Positions 57,243-64,000 of a stretch of 64,000 nucleotides of DNA are shown here, piece after piece. Location: assembly GCF_000234665.1 (NCBI RefSeq), contig NC_018332.1, forward strand, positions 615,755 through 679,754, written 5' to 3'. The notes under the pieces were generated by a model that saw only the letters and a list, made by a program, of their open reading frames with translations, was not told the origin of the DNA and did not search any database. Within the stretch, counting starts at the first letter, position 1, and each line of letters starts with the position of its first letter. The position numbers and the translations under genes are program-made. The DNA comes from Leishmania mexicana MHOM/GT/2001/U1103 (Eukaryota > Euglenozoa > Kinetoplastea > Trypanosomatida > Trypanosomatidae).

Positions 57243-59843
57243 TCACCTGCGATCCTCGCGGTTGCCACGTCCGCGACCACGTCCGCGGCCACGCCCGCCC
57301 CGGCCGCCCCGACCGCCAGCAGCAGCGCCACCGATGCGGCGGAAGTTACCTATGCGGCCGCGCACTTCCTCGCAGAGCGGGCTCAGGCCTGGATGACAGA
57401 AGATGCACGCGACAATGCGGTCCTTGCGGTTGGGCAACACGCTCTTGCCCTCGGGGAACATGATGTCGAGGCAGTTGGCGGCACATTCGAGGCATTCCTC
57501 GGAGGTGACGTAGACTCGCTGCGCTGTCGGGGGCAGCTTAATCATCATGGGGCACTTGTTGCAGCACACTTTCCACTGACCAGCCGTCCGGGGAACGAAG
57601 GCCATGCTGCCGGCGCAGGAGCCGTCCACGCAGTCGCACACGTAGTTCGTGGCGAGGGAGTGCTCGCACGTGGGGTGGCGGCACTCGTCACACGCCATGT
57701 GCCGAGTGGATGGTGCCGTCGTCGCCGCTGCCCCTCCACCGTACCCGCGGTGGTGGTGCTGTATGGCGGGGCGCATGTCCTCAAAAGGCGGGTTGTTGTA
57801 GCATTGAGGGCAGATGGGAAACGACTTGCCGCCTTCGATGTGACAGATGACGAGCTCGAAGTTGTCGATGGGGCACTTGAAGCTGGAGTACTGCTTGATG
57901 GCGCCGCCCTGCGGCAGGGCGAACGTCACCTCGCAGTAGGGGCAGTAGAGCCGCTGAGGACGGGTATCCAGGTGCTTCAGGTAGCGCATGCAGTTGCCGC
58001 ACCGCGTAATCGGTTTCCCGGTGGCGGAGATGGCGGAGAAGGAGGCGCCCATGAGGGCATCGAAGACGTCTATGTGCTCCTTGAAGAACTTAAACTTGGA
58101 GAAGAAGAGGTCGAGCGAGTAGCTGAGCACGTCGTCGAGCTGCGCGCGGCCCTCGGCGATGTGGGTAACATACTCCTCCACGCGACTGCGCACGAGCGGC
58201 AGCACCAGCTCCGGGTCGATAGCCTTGATGCCGTGGATGAGCACGATCCCAAGCTTTGATGGCTTCATGACACGCCCTGCCTGCACACTGCAGTACCCGC
58301 GCTCTACAATGTTGTTGACGTGGGTGGAGATGGACGCGTCGGTTCCGATACCGTTCTTCTCCATCAGCCCAATGAGGTCCGACTCCGTCAGGTACGACGG
58401 CGGCTGCGTCTGCCCCGCCTGCAGCCGCACATCGGACAGCTGAAAGGAGTCGCCCTTGTTGATGCCGGTCGGCATCCTGTCGTCCTCGACGCGGGCGTGC
58501 GGCATGATCTCCGTGAAGCCGGGGTCCTCCACCACCTTGCCCGAAATGCTAAAAAACTCACCGCCAAGCTCGATCGTGATCTTCGTCTTGATTAGCCGGC
58601 AGTCGGGCGACACGGAGGCGATGAAGTGCCGCGTGATGTACTCGAAGATGCGCCACTCATCCCCGGAGAGCTCGCCAGGGGACGCGCTTCGCATCGGCGT
58701 GATCGGCGGGTGATCGCCAGCGTCCTTGCCTGCCTTGGGGCGCGCGTGCCCTTGCTGCAGCAGCGCCGTTACGTAGGCCCCCCACATGGAGTGGTTTTTC
58801 TGCTGAGCGAGGGTGCCAGCAAGGTTAAAAGATGGCGGGTATGCCGTGGATTCGGTACGAGGGTACGAAATGTAGCCGCGGATGTACAGGTTTTCGGCGA
58901 TGCTCATCACGTAGTGGGGACCGATGCCAAGGGCCCTGCTTGCAATCTTCATGAGATCCACTGTGTTGAGGCCGGTCGGCCGCGGACGCGTGTCGTTGCT
59001 GACGGACACGTTGGCGACAGTGGCCACCTTACCGTTCTTGGTGATGCGCTGAAGGATCAGCCGCGCCATCGTCTCATCGAAGAGGCGTCCACGATCCCAC
59101 TCAAACTGCAGCAGTGCGCCGCCGCGTGTGGCGACCGGGACGAGGCGCCAAAAGTTCTCCGGCTTGAAGTTCAGGATCTCATCATGGCGCTGCACGCAGA
59201 AGCCGAGCGTCGGCGTCTGGCATGGGCCGTAGCTGATTACGCTGGCATCCAAGTCGCCGTACTTGCCCTGGAAGTACTTGGTTTGAAACCGGGTGAAGGC
59301 TACGCCGACCTTCAGGTCCAGTTCCTGCCGGCACGTCACCGCGTCGCTGACGTTCTTGTTCGGCTTCCCGAGATTGCGGAAGGCGTGGAAAATCTCCTCC
59401 GCCGTGATGGCCGAGAAGTGTGCACGGAAGATGTTGTTGTGGTTGTAGATCTCTCGCCGCACGACCTGCATCACCTCAAAACAAATGTTCTCACCCTCAC
59501 GATCACAGTCAAGCCACAGCACCAGTGTATCACAGCCTTGCGCCTCATGCTCGAGGTGGTGGGTCACCTTCCCCGACGTGTCCTTCCACGTGATCGGCGC
59601 GGTGAAGAGCTGCTCCTCATCCGTGCGATCCCAGTTTTGATGCTGAGAGGTGAAGTCGCACGAAAAGACGTGACCGGTGGTGCTCGTCACCTTGAAGTAT
59701 GCTGGACTGCCCATGAAGTTCCCCATGTACTCGTACACCGGCAGCGCACGGGTGCGGCGGGAGCAACTTCCGTTGCTCAAGATCGTCGCGATGCTCTCTG
59801 CCAGCGACGGCTTCTCAGCCACCATCAACACATTGCGGCCCAT
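57243..59843 (-). CDS. TOP3B: DNA topoisomerase III, beta type (866 aa)
   Basis: Type IA topoisomerase that passes single strands through a transient break. MGRNVLMVAEKPSLAESIA opens the Toprim domain, with WLDCDREGENI near 115. The catalytic tyrosine is in RGYISYPRTEST near 325. GIGTDASISTHVNNI near 500 is a conserved type IA segment. Four cysteine-rich zinc-finger units run from about 610 to 830 (CGNCMRYL, CPYCEVTF, CPQCYNN, CDECRHPTC, CNKCPMM, CLECAANC), and an RGG/RG-rich tail ends the chain. The length (about 860) and RGG tail indicate TOP3-beta, which in animals also acts on RNA with TDRD3. The frame extends 11 codons upstream to 59876 through a GT repeat; MGRNV at 59843 is the family start. 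A C/T tract at 59932-59955 probably belongs to its acceptor. Confidence 0.96.
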   Translation of the reverse strand: MGRNVLMVAEKPSLAESIATILSNGSCSRRTRALPVYEYMGNFMGSPAYFKVTSTTGHVFSCDFTSQHQNWDRTDEEQLFTAPITWKDTSGKVTHHLEHEAQGCDTLVLWLDCDREGENICFEVMQVVRREIYNHNNIFRAHFSAITAEEIFHAFRNLGKPNKNVSDAVTCRQELDLKVGVAFTRFQTKYFQGKYGDLDASVISYGPCQTPTLGFCVQRHDEILNFKPENFWRLVPVATRGGALLQFEWDRGRLFDETMARLILQRITKNGKVATVANVSVSNDTRPRPTGLNTVDLMKIASRALGIGPHYVMSIAENLYIRGYISYPRTESTAYPPSFNLAGTLAQQKNHSMWGAYVTALLQQGHARPKAGKDAGDHPPITPMRSASPGELSGDEWRIFEYITRHFIASVSPDCRLIKTKITIELGGEFFSISGKVVEDPGFTEIMPHARVEDDRMPTGINKGDSFQLSDVRLQAGQTQPPSYLTESDLIGLMEKNGIGTDASISTHVNNIVERGYCSVQAGRVMKPSKLGIVLIHGIKAIDPELVLPLVRSRVEEYVTHIAEGRAQLDDVLSYSLDLFFSKFKFFKEHIDVFDALMGASFSAISATGKPITRCGNCMRYLKHLDTRPQRLYCPYCEVTFALPQGGAIKQYSSFKCPIDNFELVICHIEGGKSFPICPQCYNNPPFEDMRPAIQHHHRGYGGGAAATTAPSTRHMACDECRHPTCEHSLATNYVCDCVDGSCAGSMAFVPRTAGQWKVCCNKCPMMIKLPPTAQRVYVTSEECLECAANCLDIMFPEGKSVLPNRKDRIVACIFCHPGLSPLCEEVRGRIGNFRRIGGAAAGGRGGRGGRGRGRGRGRGNREDRR

Positions 59844-60938
59844 CACACACACACACACTTTCCAGCCAACCGTCACACCTAATCTTTCAGCTGATGTGTG
59901 GCCTCGATGGTCGCGAGAGGAGCCACGGAGCGGGGGGAGAGAGAAAGAGGAGACCAGTAAAAGCCAACCTGATGCAGCTAAAGAAACGACGGAGCGATGG
60001 AGCGATGAAGAGGGGGAGGGAGGCCCTCACGGTTCTTGCGTTTCGGCTGCACACACAAACACACACGCACACACACAGCGGCAACAATATAAAGCATAAA
60101 AGGTAAGAGAGCCGGTGAATCCTGCGAAAAAAAGGAAAGAGGGAGGAGAAGGTAGATGGCGAAGTGGGAGGAGGAGGAGCAGGAGGAGCGAGAGAGAGAG
60201 GGGGGGTTTGAGGGGGGATGGTCCGAGCACACAGGGAGCAACCAACATGGTAAGAGATGATGAGGTTTGGCGGGAGAGCCGCCACCACCGCATTCGAGAT
60301 CTGCTCGACCCACAAACACACAGCAGACACACACTCCATCGAGGGCCTAAAGGCGGCAGAAGTGGGGAACAGAGGAGGATGGAGGCAGCACCATTTTGCA
60401 TCCCGCCCCGCCCCGCCCCCCTCCCCAGTCCCCTGCCTCTCTCCTTTCACTACCGTCATCCTCGGCGTTCTTTTCAAGCTCTCTCGTGAAGTGCTTGGCA
60501 GGGCCTCCCCCCCCCCCCCGCCTCACCACGTGCGCGGGCGCGTGTTGGGGGGAGAGGGGGAGGGGCTTTACATTGGCGCCTCAGAAATGGAGGCGTGAAA
60601 CAGTCCGCTGCGGCACACGGCCGACAGCCGGACGATGGACTCGGACGTGGCCACACAGACTGTCGCCCCCCCCTCTCACACTGTTCGCCTCTCCTTCTGT
60701 TTTCCTTTTCTGTATCTTCAAAGCGGAATGACTGACAGACGCGGGGAAGGGGAGGGGCCATGTATGTCTGCATGCTGTTGCGTAGAGGAGTACCTACGTT
60801 CCCGTGATCTTTGCCGCATGCCGTCCCTCGTGGAGTCGTCTCGACGGAGAGGGAGGGAGGGAGATCAGGACGGGCGGCAAAAGAGGCGACTCGAATGGGT
60901 AACACAGCGTGGCGCACCTGCGGCGTCATCAGACAGCT
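59844..60938. other. Intergenic spacer between PCH2 and TOP3B
   Basis: About 1.1 kb with no supported gene. CA repeats lie at 59843-59859 directly before the TOP3B ATG (GT on the coding strand), and at 60055-60078. Runs of GGAGGA near 60168-60190 and a C-run near 60508-60521 occur. The PCH2 3' UTR lies at the high-coordinate end. Confidence 0.7.
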
Positions 60939-62693
60939 TTAGGAACCGCTATTCGCATCGAGTACGGCCACCGCAGCTGCTTCCTGTGCAACCTTGAACA
61001 ACGCCTCCAGGTAGTCCCGCAGAGGCAGAGGCGCATCGACGCCACCGCTCTGATCGCCCTGCCACGCCGACTCGCTACGACCGCAGCCGCCGGAGTAAAA
61101 ATTGCACATGCACGCGCCGTACGCCAAGAATGGCAGTTTCTTCAAGGTGCGGCCGTTTAGTCCCACGCACACCTTGGCAATGTGATGGAGCAGCTCACTG
61201 ATCGGGTAGGCAGTGTCAGAGAGGCAGTGCGACGGCAATTGGGGATGCGCTGGTTGCGGGGCGGGGACCGTTCCCGAACTCGTGAATGGCGGCATCATCT
61301 GCTGCGGTAGTTTGTGAAACGGACGCGGCACGTCGTGCAGCGCGGTCAGCTCTTCATTCCACATGTGTGCGGCGTCGGCGGTGCCGCTGTCGCCATCCAG
61401 CAGATGACTGCCAAAGCCTCGGTGCGCGCCTACGTTGCCCCCGTGTGCCGCTTGCCCCTCCGCCTGACAACGCTCGTCCGCGGCAGAGAACCCGCTCAGT
61501 TCGTCAGGCAGCACCGGCGTCCCCGCCTGCGGTGCAGCCACCAACTGCTTGTCCACTAACTCCTGCACGCTCGCATATAGCATGAGGAAGCGCGCCTGCA
61601 CACCTGGCGGGCCGACATACACGCGCTTGTCCGCTCTGTCCAGCAGCGCAACATCAATTGCCGCCGTCAAGTTTGTGGTGGCGAGCACAACGATGTTCTT
61701 GCAGTCCTGTAGTCGATCCATCTGTGTGAGCAGTGCGTTCACGACACGGATCGAGTCAGATGGTTCGTTGCCCTTCATGGCGGAGGTGCGCGCTGCCGCG
61801 AGGCTCTCCACCTCGTCCATCACACAGCACACCAAGCACTCCTTGTCGTCGGCGATGCGGTGCACCTGCTCAAACAACTGCAGGACGCGTTTGCCGCTCT
61901 CGCTGAACCAGCGACTGAACAAGCTGTGAGCGTTGATCTCCAAAAGACACGCGCGAGCATACACCGACGAGGCGAGGCGGATCGACAGTTTCTGCGCCAA
62001 GGCGCGACACAGCGACGTCTTGCCCGTGCCTGGCGGGCCGTGGAAAAGAATAAGTCGATTCCATGTTACAAAGTTAGAGCTAACCCCGGCGTGGGTGAAC
62101 CGCATGGCGGTGTCCACGTAGCTCACGATGTCCCGCTTGAACGCAATCGACGCCGCCTCACTCTCGCCGTAGTACAGCGACTCCCACTGGCCCTCCAGTG
62201 AGATGTGCGGCAGGGGTGTCACGGTAAAGGTCGACGCACTGTCACCTTCGTCGCCGCCGCTGTGCATGCTGTCAGCCGTGCACCACGCCGGCAGAGACGC
62301 CTGGGTAGCCGGGGCGGACGCGGCGGACGATAGTGGCCTACAGAGCGTTTCGCCGTGGAGTCGGTACAGGCGCATGCAGAAGTACACCTGCTCCATATTT
62401 GCCCACGAACAGCCTGCCGGGAAGGAGACATCACACACCCGCATCGACACGACATCGTCTCTCAGCAGAGGCGGCGCGTCTGCGAGAGAGATGGGGGCGC
62501 CAGGGAGAAACGGCGGCAGGTGGCCCGCGGCCAGTCGGCGGCTGGCCTGCACGCGCACGTAGGATCGGACGAGGCTGCTGAGCTCGGGCCAGGCAGCGGT
62601 ATCGGCCGTGGTCCTCACTTCGATCACCACAGGGTACCGCGTCGATTCTCCCTCAGGGGGGAGTGGTGGTGAGCAAGATTGGCGGCGCATCAC
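60939..62693 (-). CDS. PCH2: PCH2/TRIP13-type AAA+ ATPase (584 aa)
   Basis: AAA+ remodeller of HORMA-domain proteins such as Mad2 and meiotic Hop1. Walker A is GPPGTGKTSLCRALAQ near 219; LEINAHSLFSRWFSESGKRV is the conserved pore/SESGK segment of Pch2/TRIP13; Walker B is VMDEVESLAAAR near 290; VRVVNALLTQMDRL and VLATTNLTAAID (sensor 1) follow near 315-345; and DRADKRVYVGPP matches the TRIP13 arginine-finger region. The N-terminal 200 residues would hold the HORMA-binding domain. The protein is longer than human TRIP13 (432 aa) because of an insert near 425-510. A likely acceptor (CACCTTTAG) lies within about 50 nt of the ATG. Confidence 0.93.
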   Translation of the reverse strand: MMRRQSCSPPLPPEGESTRYPVVIEVRTTADTAAWPELSSLVRSYVRVQASRRLAAGHLPPFLPGAPISLADAPPLLRDDVVSMRVCDVSFPAGCSWANMEQVYFCMRLYRLHGETLCRPLSSAASAPATQASLPAWCTADSMHSGGDEGDSASTFTVTPLPHISLEGQWESLYYGESEAASIAFKRDIVSYVDTAMRFTHAGVSSNFVTWNRLILFHGPPGTGKTSLCRALAQKLSIRLASSVYARACLLEINAHSLFSRWFSESGKRVLQLFEQVHRIADDKECLVCCVMDEVESLAAARTSAMKGNEPSDSIRVVNALLTQMDRLQDCKNIVVLATTNLTAAIDVALLDRADKRVYVGPPGVQARFLMLYASVQELVDKQLVAAPQAGTPVLPDELSGFSAADERCQAEGQAAHGGNVGAHRGFGSHLLDGDSGTADAAHMWNEELTALHDVPRPFHKLPQQMMPPFTSSGTVPAPQPAHPQLPSHCLSDTAYPISELLHHIAKVCVGLNGRTLKKLPFLAYGACMCNFYSGGCGRSESAWQGDQSGGVDAPLPLRDYLEALFKVAQEAAAVAVLDANSGS

Positions 62694-63778
62694 TGCAAGG
62701 CTGTACCGCCCCTGTTGTCCCTAAAGGTGGGTGACGGTGCGACGCTATTAGCTTAATGCGTATATGCGAGTGAGGGAGTGAGCGCGGTAACGGGGGAGGG
62801 GAGGGGGACTGTCTATGAAACTGTGTGGTGTCTGGTCGTCGATACGAGTACGTTGTGTGCGTGTGCCGCCTCCTCGAGCCGCACAGGAACCTCGCTTTCT
62901 CACACGCACGCCTTGCCCGGCCTCTTACCGCGAGAAGAGGACAAGGCAGGAGTGGGAAGGACAGGTATGGGGCCGAAGAACAGTTCTGGGCACTCCGAGT
63001 AGCCCTCACACCAGTGTCTGCGTGCGTGTGTGTGGGGGGGGGGAGTTAGAGGGAGAGACCAAAACGAGGAGAGATTTGAGGGGGCGAGGGATGAGCGAGA
63101 CAAGAGTGCGCGCGGTGGGGAGGGGGAGAGGGGGGGCAAGGAGCTAAAGATACTCATGGCAATGTGTACGGATCCATGGCGTCTGTGCCCATCGCGGGCC
63201 AGCGATGCACCACCCCCAACACAGACGCACAGAAGCACACATGCCACTGCGAGCACGCTTCGCCCCCCTCCCCCTCCCCCCGCCCAGCCCACTCCGCCCT
63301 GCTTCTTGGTGTTCACAAATGTGCGAGTGTAGGTGTCAGTGTGTGTGTATGTGGTGGGGAGGCTGTGAGAGCCATTCACTCCATCGGCGTATCGTCTACT
63401 CGTCCTCTGCTCCGATGTNNNNNNNNNNNNNNNNNNNNNNNNNNNNNNNNNNNNNNNNNNNNNNNNNNNNNNNNNNNNNNNNNNNNNNNNNNNNNNNNNN
63501 NNNNNNNNNNNNNNNNNNATGGTCAGTGCATCACCCACACTACACACCAAGCAAGGAATGCCACAAGGGAGCAGGGCGGCGGAAGGCATGCACAGAAACT
63601 CGGCTGTCCTCTCGACTCCGTCTATTCGCCTCTTCAATTCACCCGCAACCCAAGTCGGACTCCCCGGACAGCGCGCACGCGACATGCGCTGTTCATCTTG
63701 CGGTGTGACCGCACTGGATCGCGGGGGATGGAGTGGTTGAAGTTGCATCTCCCTGGTGGAGAAGACAGTTGTCTATAG
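62694..63778. other. Intergenic spacer upstream of PCH2, containing an assembly gap
   Basis: No supported gene. A C/T-rich minus-strand tract (plus GGGGGAGGGGAGGGGGA, about 62792-62808) may belong to the PCH2 acceptor. The gap at 63419-63518 falls in this spacer. An open frame reading through the N run is an artefact. Confidence 0.7.
63419..63518. other. Assembly gap (100 N)
   Basis: Exactly 100 consecutive N, the conventional placeholder for a gap of unknown size. The flanking sequence is low-complexity spacer, which is a common cause of such gaps. Confidence 0.99.
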
Positions 63779-64000
63779 TCATGGGCTTGCTACCCGCGGA
63801 GAGACGCGGTTCGCCTCCCACGCGGCGGGGAGACGTTCGGCAGCGCCTCCGGTGCGTTCGCCGCTGAGGCTGCGCTCGCCCCCGAGAGCTTCCAGTTGCG
63901 TGCGCATCCACTGCGCCACTGCGTGCGCATCCGTGTTTGCCGTCTCCGTCGTCCTTCTATTATCGCTGAACACAAGAGACGCGTGACCGGCGCACTGCGC
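63779..64000 (-). CDS. 3' end of an unidentified gene, cut by the window edge (73 codons seen)
   Basis: A minus-strand frame is open from the window edge to a TGA at 63779. Its translation is balanced (VFSDNRRTTETANTDAHAVA, then QWMRTQLEALGGE, ending RVSPRVASP) rather than low-complexity, and its codons are G/C-ending like neighbouring genes. It is in the same direction as all other genes. I recognise no family. It could be a chance frame in spacer DNA. Confidence 0.5.
   Translation of the reverse strand, partial: AQCAGHASLVFSDNRRTTETANTDAHAVAQWMRTQLEALGGERSLSGERTGGAAERLPAAWEANRVSPRVASP

Noticed and set aside
57177..59882. Long plus-strand frames (360 and 418 codons) opposite TOP3B
   Set aside because: They are antisense to a gene with full topoisomerase motifs; GC-rich coding DNA leaves open frames on the other strand. 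No domain is visible in them.
62900..63748. 282-codon minus-strand frame across the N run
   Set aside because: It reads through 100 unknown bases; the parts on each side are low-complexity and unrelated.

Overview
The window looks like nuclear DNA of a trypanosomatid, most likely Leishmania or a close relative. It is GC-rich, all thirteen complete long genes are intronless, and every one lies on the minus strand. They are separated by 0.8-3 kb spacers of low-complexity sequence rich in GT/CA, GA and homopolymer runs. Upstream of most start codons lies a pyrimidine-rich tract (purine-rich on the plus strand) followed by an AG, as expected for spliced-leader trans-splicing. The whole window therefore reads as part of one polycistronic unit transcribed from high to low coordinates. 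No promoter, origin, tRNA, rRNA, CRISPR array or intact transposon was recognised. A run of exactly 100 N at 63419-63518 marks an assembly gap.

Genes in order of transcription (right to left): the 3' end of an unidentified gene (63779-64000); a PCH2/TRIP13-type AAA+ ATPase (60939-62693); DNA topoisomerase III beta (57243-59843); an ArfGAP (55009-56211); VPS15, the regulatory pseudokinase of the VPS34 PI 3-kinase complex (46927-52938); a large spermidine-synthase/METTL13-like methyltransferase (42887-45640); an NSUN5/Rcm1-like rRNA m5C methyltransferase (40326-42095); the proteasome subunit RPN2 (36061-39036); an SMP-domain protein resembling the ERMES subunit MDM12 (32516-34384); a 2383-residue disordered/coiled-coil protein (24039-31190); a zinc-ribbon protein of unknown role (20727-22184); a 2013-residue fusion of an SLC26/SulP anion transporter with a PPIP5K (Vip1/Asp1)-type inositol-pyrophosphate phosphatase domain (11693-17734); the AGC kinase ZFK with PX, FYVE-related and lipocalin-like domains (5246-9214); and a probably mitochondrial protein built from repeated modules (583-2979).

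The most striking item is the SulP-PPIP5K fusion. It joins a membrane anion carrier to an inositol-pyrophosphate phosphatase fold in one reading frame. The expected kinase half is absent, and the RHGxRxP catalytic motif has a valine at the second arginine. Also notable are the lipocalin-like domain at the end of ZFK and the MDM12-like protein. Several genes have in-frame 5' extensions that run through the putative splice-acceptor tract; for these a shorter start is annotated. Several products act on membranes and inositol lipids or phosphates (VPS15, ZFK, ArfGAP, MDM12-like, SulP-PPIP5K), but gene neighbourhood in trypanosomatids is weak evidence for shared function.
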